From: Candidatus Viridilinea mediisalina
Lineage (GTDB): Bacteria; Chloroflexota; Chloroflexia; Chloroflexales; Chloroflexaceae
DNA: 45,178 nucleotides
Direction: 5' to 3'
Assembly: GCF_002532535.1 (NCBI RefSeq)
Contig: NZ_NQWI01000033.1
Location: forward strand, 1 to 45,178
Part shown: positions 6,829 through 15,041 of the stretch, piece after piece
How positions within the stretch are numbered: position 1 is the first letter of the stretch
Layout of the letters: each line of letters starts with the position of its first letter
Translations under genes and position numbers: made by a program
Notes under the pieces: model-generated
Told to the model about the DNA's origin: nothing
What the model saw: the letters and a program-made list of their open reading frames with translations, nothing else
Database searches by the model: none

Positions 6829-8271
6829 ATGCCCAAGGATGCGATCACAACCCGCGCAGCGGACTATAATCAGTGGTATCTTGATATTGTGCGCGAGGCC
6901 GATTTGGCCGAGGTGGCCGAGGTGGTGCGTGGTTGTATTGTCGTCAAGGCGACAGGCTGGGCCCTCTGGGAGTTGATGCAGCGCGAACTTGATGATCGGA
7001 TTAAAGCGACCGGCCATTCCAATGTGCAGTTTCCGCTCTTGGTGCCCAAGAGTTTTATTATGAAGGAGGCGGATCACGTTGAGGGCTTTGCGCCTGAGGT
7101 GGCAGAGGTGACCCGCGCTGGCGGCGAGGAACTGACTGAACCCTATGTGATCCGTCCAACCAGTGAGACCATTATTGGCCACTTCTATAGCCGCTGGATT
7201 CGTTCCTACCGCGATCTGCCGTTGCTCTACAATCAGTGGTGTAATGTGATGCGCTGGGAGATGCGTACCCGGCCTTTTTTGCGTACTGCTGAATTTTGGT
7301 GGCAAGAGGGCCATACAGCCCATGCGTCTGAAGCTGATGCTGAAGAAGAGACGCTCAGGATTTTGTATGATGTCTATGCCGATTTTGCCGAGCAGGTGAT
7401 GGCTGTTCCAGTGATTCGTGGCCTCAAAACGGAGAACGAGAAGTTCCCCGGCGCGTTGCGTTCCTACTGCATCGAGGCGATGATGCAGGATGGCCGGGCT
7501 TTGCAGGCTGGAACATCGCATAATCTGGGGCAGAATTTTGCCAAGGCGTTTGAGATTACCTATACCGACCAGCAAAATACGATCCAGCACTGTTGGACAA
7601 CCAGTTGGGGCGTGAGTACACGCCTGATTGGGGCGCTCATCATGACCCACTCCGACGATGAGGGGCTAGTCTTACCGCCACGTCTCGCGCCCATCCAGGT
7701 GGTTGTGGTGCCGATCTACAAGAATGACGCGGAACGCACGAAGGTGATGGCGGTCGTGGAGCAACTGACCGCTGCGTGGCGCGGGCTGCTGCGCTTTAAG
7801 CTTGACGACCGCGATAATCTCAGCCCTGGGTACAAGTTCAATGAGTGGGAATTGAAGGGCGTGCCGTTGCGCGTCGAGATTGGGCCGAAGGATGTGGAGA
7901 AGGGCAGTGTTGCCTTGGCGCGCCGCGACATCCCTGGGCGCGAAGGCAAGCGCTTTGTGCCGCAGGCTGGGCTAACCGAACTACTCGTAGAGTTGCTCGC
8001 AGAGATGCAGACGGCGCTCTTCCAACGAGCGCTGGCTTTCCGCGAAGAGCGTAGCGCCCGCGTCAGCACCTACGAAGAGCTACGGCAACAGGTAGAGCGC
8101 GGTTTTGCCTGGGCCTATTGGGACGGTTCCAACGCCGATGAGAAGCGCATCCAAGAGGAGACGCGCGCAACCATCCGCTGCATCCCACTCGATCAGCCAA
8201 ACGAAGCCGGGCGCTGTGTCTACAGCGGGCGCGAAACGAGCCGGATGGTCGTCTTTGCGCGCGCGTACTAG
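6829..8271 (+). CDS. proS: Proline--tRNA ligase, archaeal/eukaryal-type (type 3)
   Basis: This enzyme charges tRNA-Pro with proline. The 480-aa length, absence of the inserted editing domain, and C-terminal end (EETRATIRCIP ... YSGRETSRMVVFARAY) identify the short type 3 form rather than the long bacterial ProRS. Class II motif 2 is seen as NVMRWEMRTRPFLRTAEF, with the family motif WQEGHTAH after it, and motif 3 is around THSDDEGLVLPPRLAP. The anticodon-binding domain follows at about residues 285-400. ATG 6829 is chosen because AGAGGAG lies 8 nt before it; the TTG two codons upstream is not supported. It is monocistronic, flanked by repeats. Confidence 0.96.
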   Translation: MPKDAITTRAADYNQWYLDIVREADLAEVAEVVRGCIVVKATGWALWELMQRELDDRIKATGHSNVQFPLLVPKSFIMKEADHVEGFAPEVAEVTRAGGEELTEPYVIRPTSETIIGHFYSRWIRSYRDLPLLYNQWCNVMRWEMRTRPFLRTAEFWWQEGHTAHASEADAEEETLRILYDVYADFAEQVMAVPVIRGLKTENEKFPGALRSYCIEAMMQDGRALQAGTSHNLGQNFAKAFEITYTDQQNTIQHCWTTSWGVSTRLIGALIMTHSDDEGLVLPPRLAPIQVVVVPIYKNDAERTKVMAVVEQLTAAWRGLLRFKLDDRDNLSPGYKFNEWELKGVPLRVEIGPKDVEKGSVALARRDIPGREGKRFVPQAGLTELLVELLAEMQTALFQRALAFREERSARVSTYEELRQQVERGFAWAYWDGSNADEKRIQEETRATIRCIPLDQPNEAGRCVYSGRETSRMVVFARAY

Positions 8272-8299
8272 CGTGGGTTTAAGAGCGGACAGAACATTT

Positions 8300-8510
8300 G
8301 CTTCGATAGCGACCGATAGAGATGCAGAGAATTTTACCACAGAGACACAGAGAGCACAGAGAAATTTGTGACAAGGCAACCACCTGTTGGCATTACCTCT
8401 AGCTACAATACCTCTGTGCCCTCGGTGCCTCTGTGGTGAAATTCTCTGTATCTCTCCTGGTTGGTGTTTTGAACCCCTTGTTCAAAAAACTCTATACTTG
8501 AAAGGCTCCC
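8300..8510. repeat. CACAGAG inverted-repeat element
   Basis: The left arm is about 8313-8371 (ACCACAGAGACACAGAGAGC) and the right arm about 8399-8455 (CCTCGGTGCCTCTGTGGTG). The tail at 8465-8505 (GAACCCCTTGTTC plus CTCTATACTTGAAAG) is the inverse of the start of the element at 1046, so this copy is inverted relative to it. Confidence 0.85.
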
Positions 8511-8559
8511 ACAACGTGGGAGCAGGGCGGGGTAGCATCGCCATATCGCATGATTGGCA

Positions 8560-9726
8560 TTACAGACGCACAATCGCATCAATTGGGCGTCGAAGTAGCG
8601 CTCTAGTAAACTCTAGTTTAGCTGATCGTAGACTTGCCAAAATTGCTCGCCCTATATACTCGGCCAAGCGTGGTGGCACTGAGTTGGCAACCTGGCGGTA
8701 CTGATCAAGATCGCGTACACGACCTGAGCGACCACGAATTGCACCTTTGAGTATATAATCGTCAGGGTATGTGTGAATTCGCATGTATTCGCGTACAGTT
8801 AGGTAGCGATCTTCAGTTGGATGGAAGAAAACTTCACCACATCTGAGGGTGAGCGCAGGATTGGAGCGACTCATGCGCCTAAATTTAGTTGTATCCTTCT
8901 TAGTGAGGGTACAGCGCTGTTCTGCTGGTAGATGCTGCTGCGCTGCAAGGTGATCGCCTTCTGGCACGCCATGAATGCGGAATTTATCGCCAGCAGGGGT
9001 AATGTCTACATGGCTATCGTTTCCAGTATAGGCTTCTTTGGTATAGGGTGGTGGCAAGTCGGCAAGTGCATCACCAACGGTCTGGTAGCGGGGTAAACTA
9101 AACAGTGATTGGTTTTGACTTGGTGGACGATGAGTTGGTTCAGGAAAGGCAAATGTCACCTTTTCCCGCAACGCGACGATAAATACCCGCTGTCGTAGCT
9201 GTGGTACGCCATAATCAGCCGCAAGTAGCACTTTCCACTCCACCCGATAGCCCAACGCGGCTAATTCGTTATGCATCAATCGCATCACCCCACCTATCAC
9301 CCCCTGATGATCCGGTGCATTGAGTAACCCTTTCACCTGTTCGATCAGTATCACCCGTGGACGAAACACACGAGCAAAACGAACCATCTCGAAGAACAAC
9401 ATTCCTCGTTCATCCTGCAGTGCAAGGCGCTTACCAATTTGTGAGAAGGCTTGGCAGGGCGGACCGCCAAAGAGCAAATCCAACTCTCCAGGTTCTAAGC
9501 CTAACGCGACGCTCAGTTGCTTCGGATCAATGTTACGAATATCGTCTTCAATGACCTTTGTGGTTCCATGCTCATGCTCAATATTGGCTCGCAAGGTAGC
9601 ACAACAGAAGGGATCGCGCTCTAGGCAGGCCAAAATATTAAAACCTGCCTTGCGTATGCCCAAATCAAAGCCGCCTGCCCCCGAGAAGAGCGAGAGTGCG
9701 GTTGGTTGTTGTGGGTGCATTGTCAT
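8560..9726 (-). CDS. DNA (cytosine-5-)-methyltransferase, solitary
   Basis: This is a 388-aa C5 methyltransferase. Motif I is FSGAGGFDLG (residues 14-23) for S-adenosylmethionine binding. Motif IV is GGPPCQAFSQ with the catalytic Cys91. Motif VIII is QLRQR (176-180), and motifs IX-X end in QVANSVPPRLAEYIGRAI. The target-recognition region should lie between about 200 and 300, so specificity cannot be read from this. Motif VI, normally ENV, is here E129-Q130-V. The gene looks more AT-rich than its neighbours and has no restriction endonuclease beside it, suggesting a horizontally acquired orphan or phage-type methyltransferase. The start is ATG 9726 or the ATG two codons later; neither has a strong ribosome-binding site. 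Confidence 0.95.
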   Translation of the reverse strand: MTMHPQQPTALSLFSGAGGFDLGIRKAGFNILACLERDPFCCATLRANIEHEHGTTKVIEDDIRNIDPKQLSVALGLEPGELDLLFGGPPCQAFSQIGKRLALQDERGMLFFEMVRFARVFRPRVILIEQVKGLLNAPDHQGVIGGVMRLMHNELAALGYRVEWKVLLAADYGVPQLRQRVFIVALREKVTFAFPEPTHRPPSQNQSLFSLPRYQTVGDALADLPPPYTKEAYTGNDSHVDITPAGDKFRIHGVPEGDHLAAQQHLPAEQRCTLTKKDTTKFRRMSRSNPALTLRCGEVFFHPTEDRYLTVREYMRIHTYPDDYILKGAIRGRSGRVRDLDQYRQVANSVPPRLAEYIGRAILASLRSAKLEFTRALLRRPIDAIVRL

Positions 9727-9758
9727 TCCCAGTTTGGTAGAACAAAGTAACTGTTATC

Positions 9759-9786
9759 AGTCTACTCTATTTCGTGTAGTTGTCAA
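9759..9786 (-). promoter_or_regulatory. Sigma-70-type promoter for the methyltransferase
   Basis: On the minus strand, a perfect TTGACA (9786-9781) and TAGACT (9764-9759) are separated by 16 bp and end 33 bp before the start codon. This is the best -35 box I saw in the window. Confidence 0.65.
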
Positions 9787-9834
9787 GCAATGTTTTCGGC
9801 CCATGTTTAGGCCCAATACTTTGCAAATAAGCTC

Positions 9835-9905
9835 GCGCAAAGCCGCAAAGGTTGGCGCTCCTATGCAAAAAACTTTGCGCCTTTGCGCCTTTGCGTCAAG
9901 AAACT
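9835..9905. repeat. CGCAAAG/CTTTGCG inverted-repeat element
   Basis: GCGCAAAGCCGCAAAGG on the left faces CTTTGCGCCTTTGCGCC on the right, with TTTGCGTC closing. It resembles a simple repeat hairpin. It lies between the ends of the methyltransferase promoter region and the glycosyltransferase gene. Confidence 0.7.
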
Positions 9906-9929
9906 CGTCGTATTTGAAAAGTATTGTGT

Positions 9930-11198
9930 TCATGCCTCAAGCATGTCGCGGTAGATGGCGACGTGGCGTTGAGCGATGGCGGCTTGGGTGTAGTGGGTGA
10001 GGACGCGCTGCCGTCCGCGTTGCGCGAGCTGGTGGCGGAGTGGTGCATCTTCCACTAAGCGCATGAGTTGGCTGCGGAGCGCCGCGATGTCCCCTTCGGC
10101 AAAGATGAGGCCCGCGTCGCCAATGACGTGGGGGATTTCGCCTGAGTTGGAACCAACCACAGGAACGCCGCAACTCATCGCTTCGATTAGGATGCGGCCA
10201 AACTGCTCTTTCCACGAGGGGGTGGTGCGTGAGGGTAGCACGAGGATGTCGAGTGCCCGCAGTGCTGCGGGCACTGCGGTGCTGTTCACAGCGGGCATGA
10301 TGGCGATGCGTTGACTGAGGCCCAATGCAGCAGCACGTTGCTCCAGTTGGCTCCGTTGACTTCCGTCGCCAATGAGGCGCAAGTGGACATGGGCGGGGAG
10401 TGCTGCAAAGGCGGCCACGAGATCGAGCAGGCCCTTTTCGGGCACAAGGCGTCCGAGGTAGCCGATGGTGAGGCGGGTGGTGGGAGGCGGGGAGGCGGGA
10501 GGCGAGGAGGTGGGAGGCGCGGAGGTGGGAGGCGCGGAGGCGGGAGGCGCGGAGGTGGGAGGCGCGGAGGTGGGAGGTGAGGAGGCGGGAGGCGAGGAGG
10601 CGAGTGGCGAAGCGGCGGGAGGCGGGGAGGCGGGATGTGAGGAGGCGGGAGGCGAGGAGCCGACTGGTTGGAATAGTTCGGGATCAACCCCAAACTGGGG
10701 CACAATCGTGAGCGGGCCAGTAAAGCCGTGGCGGCGGATGATTGCGGCGGCCTCTTGGTTGCATGCGAGGGCATGGCTGGCGTGGCGCAGGTTGTAGCGC
10801 TCGAAGAGGTTGAAGGGGGGCGGGTAGTAGCGGTTGATGTTGGCGTAGTTGTAGAAACAACAACGCGCCCCTAGAGCAACCCCAAGACGCATGGCTTGAA
10901 AGGTGGCAAGGTTGAACGACTCCTCGTCAATATGCAACACCTGGGGGCGCAGACGTCGCAGCACAGCGCCGAGTGTGGGGTAAAAGTGGATATGGTGCTG
11001 CCCATTCAAGGCGATAGGCAACGCCTCTAGTTGGTAGCCCTGGGTAAAGCGACGTTCGAGGCGCAACCGCCCAACCCGTGGCTCAACCCAACTGGATGGC
11101 ACCAGCGCCGTTAATGCAACTCCTAGGCGTGCAATCTCCTCCAACTTGCGCTGGTAGGCACCAACCACGAGAGCTTTAGAGAGTATGACAACGCGCAT
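9930..11198 (-). CDS. GT4-type glycosyltransferase with repeat-expanded linker
   Basis: This is a GT-B fold glycosyltransferase, probably acting in polysaccharide or glycolipid assembly at the inner membrane face. The N-terminal Rossmann domain begins MRVVILSKALVVGAYQ and runs to about residue 178. The C-terminal nucleotide-sugar domain begins IGYLGRLVPEKGLLDL and contains LPSRTTPSWKEQFGRILIEA then MSCGVPVVGSNSGEIP, the usual EX7E region. Between them lie about 60 residues of Ser/Ala-Pro-Pro-Ala/Thr-Ser pentapeptides encoded by a 12 x 15-bp minisatellite. Family members have only a short linker here. I start at 11198 because the upstream 19 codons are unlike GT N-termini. No ribosome-binding site is evident. 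Confidence 0.88.
   Translation of the reverse strand: MRVVILSKALVVGAYQRKLEEIARLGVALTALVPSSWVEPRVGRLRLERRFTQGYQLEALPIALNGQHHIHFYPTLGAVLRRLRPQVLHIDEESFNLATFQAMRLGVALGARCCFYNYANINRYYPPPFNLFERYNLRHASHALACNQEAAAIIRRHGFTGPLTIVPQFGVDPELFQPVGSSPPASSHPASPPPAASPLASSPPASSPPTSAPPTSAPPASAPPTSAPPTSSPPASPPPTTRLTIGYLGRLVPEKGLLDLVAAFAALPAHVHLRLIGDGSQRSQLEQRAAALGLSQRIAIMPAVNSTAVPAALRALDILVLPSRTTPSWKEQFGRILIEAMSCGVPVVGSNSGEIPHVIGDAGLIFAEGDIAALRSQLMRLVEDAPLRHQLAQRGRQRVLTHYTQAAIAQRHVAIYRDMLEA
10483..10662 (-). repeat. 12 x 15-bp in-frame minisatellite within GT gene
   Basis: Twelve consecutive 15-bp units of the form GGAGGCG(7)+(G/C/A)GGAGG(C/T)G(8) occupy exactly 180 bp. On the coding strand each unit specifies five residues (S/A-P-P-A/T-S). 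Related intergenic arrays use an 8-bp period, so the one-base-shorter period keeps the reading frame. Confidence 0.93.
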
Positions 11199-11250
11199 AT
11201 TTGAGGGTAGAGCGACGCAGAAGTTTGTAGCACAGGTACTCATTGGACAA

Positions 11251-11290
11251 GGCATAGCATACCAGATTATTATAATCTAGCTATGCTATA
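11251..11290. promoter_or_regulatory. Imperfect inverted repeat upstream of GT gene
   Basis: CATAGCATACCAGATTA faces TAATCTAGCTATGCTAT across a TTA centre, with a TATAAT on each strand. It could be an operator or a hairpin overlapping the promoter of the minus-strand glycosyltransferase. No protein partner can be named. Confidence 0.35.
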
Positions 11291-11314
11291 CTTGGGGCAT
11301 ACTCCCATTTGCAT

Positions 11315-11413
11315 TACGTTTAGGGTTAGCGCCCTGAAACCCGCTTTGGGGCTACGCACCAAACCCCGTTTTTTGTTCCGTTTTGGCGGCGAAGCCGCCA
11401 AAACGGAACAAAA
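11315..11413. repeat. REP-like element with perfect 20-bp hairpin
   Basis: TTTTGTTCCGTTTTGGCGGC (11371-11390), loop GAA, and the exact complement (11394-11413) form a perfect stem. The upstream part (CCCTGAAACCCGCTTTGGGGC) recurs in altered form near 19915. A cousin lies at 31319-31430. The rest of the gap to 11540 holds an ORF fragment that I could not identify. Confidence 0.85.
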
Positions 11414-11539
11414 GGAGCCACTACACCGCCGTGACCTATCCCTTGACTACGCTTGAAGCGGGCGATGCTTGGCAATTTGTTGCGCCTGCTGCTGAGTTGG
11501 CGCAGGGGCGCTTGCCGCTCGCGCCTGCTCTGCTAGGGT

Positions 11540-11640
11540 TGTTCACCACAGAGGCACAGAGGACACAGAGGTAACGTCTCTGTGTCCTCTGTGCCTCTGT
11601 GGTAAAATTCTGCGTGCCTCTTGTGGTGAAATTCTCCGTA
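11540..11640. repeat. Compact CACAGAG inverted repeat
   Basis: ACCACAGAGGCACAGAGGAC then ACAGAGGT faces ACCTCTG-like CTCTGTGTCCTCTGTGCCTC with only a few bases between, so this copy is nearly a perfect hairpin. A further partial right arm (TTGTGGTGAAATTCTCCG) follows. Confidence 0.85.
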
Positions 11641-11669
11641 TGTCCGGCTATCGGCTATCGGATTTGGTA

Positions 11670-12752
11670 TTAGCCGTGCTTGCGGGCAAATTCCTGCATA
11701 AACTGGGCAAGGGCAGTACACGAAGCAGGCTCAAGGGCGTTGTAGGTTGAGGCACGGATGCCACCGACCGAGCGGTGCCCAGCGAGCCCAACCATGCCTT
11801 GGGCCTGGGCCTCAGCGACAAACTGCTTCTCTAGCTCAGGGCTGGGCAGCCGGAAGGTAATGTTCATTGGCGAGCGGCTCGCCGTCTCAGCGTGGCCCCG
11901 GTAGAAGCCCTGACTGGCGTCAATCACGGTGTAGATCTCGGTAGCTTTGGCAGCATTGCGCTCGGACATAGCGGCTAGCCCACCGATACCTTCGATCCAT
12001 GCGAGTACAAGGTCAACCAAATAGACCGCATAGACTGGCGGGGTATTGTAGAGCGAATTGTTCTTGAGCATCGTCTGGTAGCTGAAGATCGCCGGGAGAT
12101 CTTTACGCGCTTGGGCAACAAAGCTCTCACGCGCAATGACCGCCGTCACACCCGATGGCCCGATATTCTTCTGGGCACCGGCGTAGATCAACGAGAAGCG
12201 TGAGGCATCGAAGGGGCGCGAGAGGATGTCGCTACTCATGTCGGCCACGAGCGGGACTTCGGGAAGATCGGGGAAACCGAGCCACTGTACGCCCTGTATC
12301 GTCTCATTGCTCGTCAGGTGCAGGTAGGCTGGACGCTCACTGAGCTTGAGGGCGCTGAAGGTGGGGACAGTGCGGTAGCCATCTGCGCCCGTCGTAGCGG
12401 CAACGTGGGTCGCCCCGATACGTTTAGCCTCTTCGAGAGCCTTCTCGCCCCACGAGCCGGTGAGGACATAGTTGGCGGTGGTCTCGGGATGGAGGAAATT
12501 GAGCGCCAGCATAGCAAATTGGGCACTAGCCCCACCCTGCATAAAGAGGACGCAATAATCGTCACCTAAGCCCAGCAGCGCCTTAAAGCGCGCTTGGGCA
12601 CTCTGATTAACCGCCTCATACTCTTTCGAGCGGTGGCTCATCTCAAGGATGGACATCCCGCGCCCTTTGTAATCGAGCAATTCAGCCTGGGCTTGTTCGA
12701 GGACAGCACGGGGTAGTACGGCAGGCCCGGCGTTAAAATTATGGACAGGCAT
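11670..12752 (-). CDS. serC: Phosphoserine aminotransferase
   Basis: SerC converts 3-phosphohydroxypyruvate and glutamate to phosphoserine and 2-oxoglutarate in serine synthesis, and acts in pyridoxal phosphate synthesis in some bacteria. The 360-aa protein is full length. It begins with the family signature HNFNAGPAVLP, has the phosphate-binding MQGGASAQFAMLALNFL, and carries the PLP lysine K195 in IYAGAQKNIGPSGV. The end HRSVGGIRASTYNA is the substrate-binding C-terminal motif. AGGAGA lies 8 nt before the ATG. It is monocistronic here; serA and serB are not in the window. Confidence 0.97.
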   Translation of the reverse strand: MPVHNFNAGPAVLPRAVLEQAQAELLDYKGRGMSILEMSHRSKEYEAVNQSAQARFKALLGLGDDYCVLFMQGGASAQFAMLALNFLHPETTANYVLTGSWGEKALEEAKRIGATHVAATTGADGYRTVPTFSALKLSERPAYLHLTSNETIQGVQWLGFPDLPEVPLVADMSSDILSRPFDASRFSLIYAGAQKNIGPSGVTAVIARESFVAQARKDLPAIFSYQTMLKNNSLYNTPPVYAVYLVDLVLAWIEGIGGLAAMSERNAAKATEIYTVIDASQGFYRGHAETASRSPMNITFRLPSPELEKQFVAEAQAQGMVGLAGHRSVGGIRASTYNALEPASCTALAQFMQEFARKHG

Positions 12753-12882
12753 GGTATCGTTCTCCTGAGCATGCTACAAATAAAGGCATAGCAGTCTCTA
12801 GTATACCTTAAGTCTGCAACATGCCCCGGTGGGGGGGATGTAAAGTTTTGTTAGTGCAAGAAAGCTCTGGGCCGCGCCGCTT

Positions 12883-12939
12883 GGCTTCGACAGGCTCAGC
12901 CAGCGGCGCAGTGGCGCGGTGGCTGAGCTTGTCGAAGCC
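12883..12939. repeat. GGCTTCGACAGGCTCAGCCA inverted pair
   Basis: GGCTTCGACAGGCTCAGCCA (12883-12902) faces TGGCTGAGCTTGTCGAAGCC (12920-12939), separated by a GC-rich spacer. It lies between the serC promoter region and the end of trxB, and is one member of a family at four loci in this window. Confidence 0.9.
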
Positions 12940-12977
12940 AAGCGGCGCGGGCTTTGACCGCATACCAGACGCAGGCT

Positions 12978-13931
12978 TTAGCCTGCGGCATGCTGGGCCT
13001 TCTTCGCGGCATGCTCCTGTTCAGCAAGATACCAGGTGGCCTCCATTGCGGCCTTGCAGCCCTCACCGGCTGCCGTGATGGCTTGGCGATAGACATGATC
13101 AACCACATCGCCAGCGGCGAAGATGCCGGGGATATTGGTGCGCTGGCGCGTATCGGTGACGATATAGCCGGCATCATCAAGGGTTAGCAGCCCAACAAAG
13201 AGCTTGGTGTTGGGGATGTGGCCAATATAGGGGAAGACGCCATCTACGGCTAGTTCACTGGTGCTGCCATCCTTCAGATGCTTGATCTGCACCGCTTCCA
13301 CCTGCTCATTGCCCATAATCGCTTCAACGGCACTATCCCACACAAAGCGGATCTTCTCATTGCTAAAGGCCCGCTCTTGCAGCACCGGATCGGCACGTAG
13401 GCTATCGCGGCGATGCACAATGATCAACTCATCAACAAAGCGGGTCAGGAAGAGGCTCTCATCAAGGGCACTATTGCCGCCACCAACCACCACCACCTTC
13501 TTGCCTCGGAAGAAGAAGCCATCACAAGTGGCACAATAGCTCACCCCCCGATTGGCCAATTGTTCTTCGCCGAGCACCCCCAACTTACGCGGTGAAGCGC
13601 CAGTTGAGACAATAATGGTATCGGCGGTCACCTGCTCACCACCATCGGTAGTGATAACAAAAGGGCGCACGCTGGCATCAATGGCCGTAACCAACGTGTC
13701 CTTAAACTGCGCCCCAAAGCGAGCGGCCTGTTTTTCCATACTATCGGCCAGCTCAACACCGCCGATGCCTTCGACAAAACCGGGATAGTTCTCAACTTCG
13801 GAGGTGGTTGCAATCAAGCCCCCCGGCTGTAGGCCACGGATCACCAATGGTTCTAAATTCGCACGCGCCGCATAGAGCGCCGCTGTAAGCCCAGCCGGGC
13901 CGGAGCCGATAATGACAACTTTGCTATGCAT
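12978..13931 (-). CDS. trxB: Thioredoxin-disulfide reductase
   Basis: TrxB reduces thioredoxin with NADPH through FAD and a redox-active disulfide. The 317-aa protein has the FAD motif VVIIGSGPAGLTAALYA at the N-terminus, the redox pair C133-A-T-C136-D in the NADPH domain, the NADPH motif VVVVGGGNSALDESLFL with HRRDSLRAD, and the closing FAD motif GIFAAGDVVDHVYRQ. AAGGAG lies 6 nt before the ATG. It has no thioredoxin gene beside it, though thioredoxin-fold proteins occur at 4836-5873 and 15694-16554. Confidence 0.97.
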   Translation of the reverse strand: MHSKVVIIGSGPAGLTAALYAARANLEPLVIRGLQPGGLIATTSEVENYPGFVEGIGGVELADSMEKQAARFGAQFKDTLVTAIDASVRPFVITTDGGEQVTADTIIVSTGASPRKLGVLGEEQLANRGVSYCATCDGFFFRGKKVVVVGGGNSALDESLFLTRFVDELIIVHRRDSLRADPVLQERAFSNEKIRFVWDSAVEAIMGNEQVEAVQIKHLKDGSTSELAVDGVFPYIGHIPNTKLFVGLLTLDDAGYIVTDTRQRTNIPGIFAAGDVVDHVYRQAITAAGEGCKAAMEATWYLAEQEHAAKKAQHAAG

Positions 13932-13999
13932 GGTGTACTCCTTGTAAGGTTTGTAGGATGCTGCCTCAAATGAGGATGCGTGAGGCGAAGATGCGTGTG

Positions 14000-14052
14000 C
14001 TTCGCGTCCTCGCGTCCTCGCGTCCTCGCGTCCTCGCGTCCTCGCGTCCTCC
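14000..14052. repeat. (GCGTCCTC)n octamer array
   Basis: About six consecutive copies of GCGTCCTC, preceded by degenerate GAGGATGCGTGAGGC units, lie between the permease stop codon and the trxB promoter region. It is the same octamer as the arrays at 6598, 19795 and 20755. Confidence 0.9.
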
Positions 14053-14060
14053 CCCTATGG

Positions 14061-14882
14061 TTACACCTCATCCCAACGCATCAACGCCCGTTCGAGCAGG
14101 GTTGCTGCAAGGTAGAGGCTCAAGGTAATGAGGGCGAGGGTAATCAGTGCAACAAAGATGAGTGGTGTATCAAAAAGCCCCCGGGCAATATTGATCATCG
14201 CGCCCAGCCCTTCGCGGCCCGCAACAAATTCGCCGACCACAGCGCCAGTGGTAGCGAGGGCCAAGCCGGTACGGATGCCAGCGAAGATCACGGGCACACT
14301 CAGGGGCGCCTCGACATAGCGCAAGATTTGCCAACGGCTGGCCCCACTAATCAACGCCATTTCCCGCAATTCACGCGGGATGCTGCGGAGGGCCACGACG
14401 GTTGCGAGCAGAATAGGGAGGAACGTGATGAGGGTGGCAATCAGTAGTTTACCACTGAGGCCAGGGCCAAACCAGAGGATAATCAGGGGCGCAATGGCAA
14501 TGATCGGGATCGCTTGGCTGGCTGCAAGCACGGGGGTAATGGCGCGTTCCAGGAGGGGCACGTGGGCCAAACAGTAGCCGAGCAGCAACCCGAGCAGCAG
14601 GGCAATCCCAAAGCCGCCCAAGGCTGCGGTCATGGTTGCCGAAGTATGCCGCCAGAGCAGGCCACTCTGGAGCGCGGCCACAAAGCGTTCGGCAACCAAG
14701 CCAGGGCCAGGCAGAATAAAGGGCCGGTAGCCACCAAGGGTCACCAGCAATTGCCAGCCAAGGAGGAGCCCGAGCAACACCAAGGGCAAACCGACCCAAT
14801 GCCATGTGCCCCAACGGGGCCGACGCGGGCGTGGCGGCGCGGCAGAGTCAACAGCTTGGCGCTGCAAAGGGAAGGAGTGCAT
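14061..14882 (-). CDS. ABC transporter permease, SsuC/TauC/ThiX type
   Basis: This is a 273-aa inner-membrane permease with about six predicted helices. The cytoplasmic EAA-type loop that contacts the ATPase reads REMALISGASRWQILRYVEA and is followed by PLSVPVIFAGIR. It belongs to the BPD_transp_1 permeases of the nitrate/sulfonate/taurine/thiamine-precursor/riboflavin group, whose substrate cannot be read from the permease alone. No ATPase or substrate-binding protein gene lies next to it, so it must pair with subunits encoded elsewhere. The ribosome-binding site before ATG 14882 is weak. The first 25 residues are Pro/Arg-rich and cytoplasmic. Confidence 0.88.
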   Translation of the reverse strand: MHSFPLQRQAVDSAAPPRPRRPRWGTWHWVGLPLVLLGLLLGWQLLVTLGGYRPFILPGPGLVAERFVAALQSGLLWRHTSATMTAALGGFGIALLLGLLLGYCLAHVPLLERAITPVLAASQAIPIIAIAPLIILWFGPGLSGKLLIATLITFLPILLATVVALRSIPRELREMALISGASRWQILRYVEAPLSVPVIFAGIRTGLALATTGAVVGEFVAGREGLGAMINIARGLFDTPLIFVALITLALITLSLYLAATLLERALMRWDEV

Positions 14883-14889
14883 AATGCCA

Positions 14890-15040
14890 ACAAGAAGAGG
14901 TAGCGAGGATTACACCACAGAGGCACCGAGAGCACAGAGTATAGCAACTGTCGTATCACAAACCTCTCTGTGTTCTCTGTGTCTCTGTGGTTAAATTCTC
15001 TGTATCTCTAAATCCTCTATTCTCTGTATCTCTTCAAGCA
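14890..15040. repeat. CACAGAG inverted-repeat element
   Basis: The left arm is near 14912-14940 (ACCACAGAGGCACCGAGAGC) and the right arm is near 14965-15035 (CTCTGTGTTCTCTGTGTCTC then TGTGGTTAAATTCTCTG). It occupies the whole gap between the response regulator and the permease gene. Confidence 0.85.
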
Positions 15041-15041
15041 A

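Noticed and set aside
11383-11574. 63-codon frame (AGDAWQFVAPAAELAQGRLP ...)
   Set aside because: It starts in a hairpin and ends in a CACAGAG element. The middle 30 codons look gene-like and may be a fragment of an unknown gene, but I cannot identify it.
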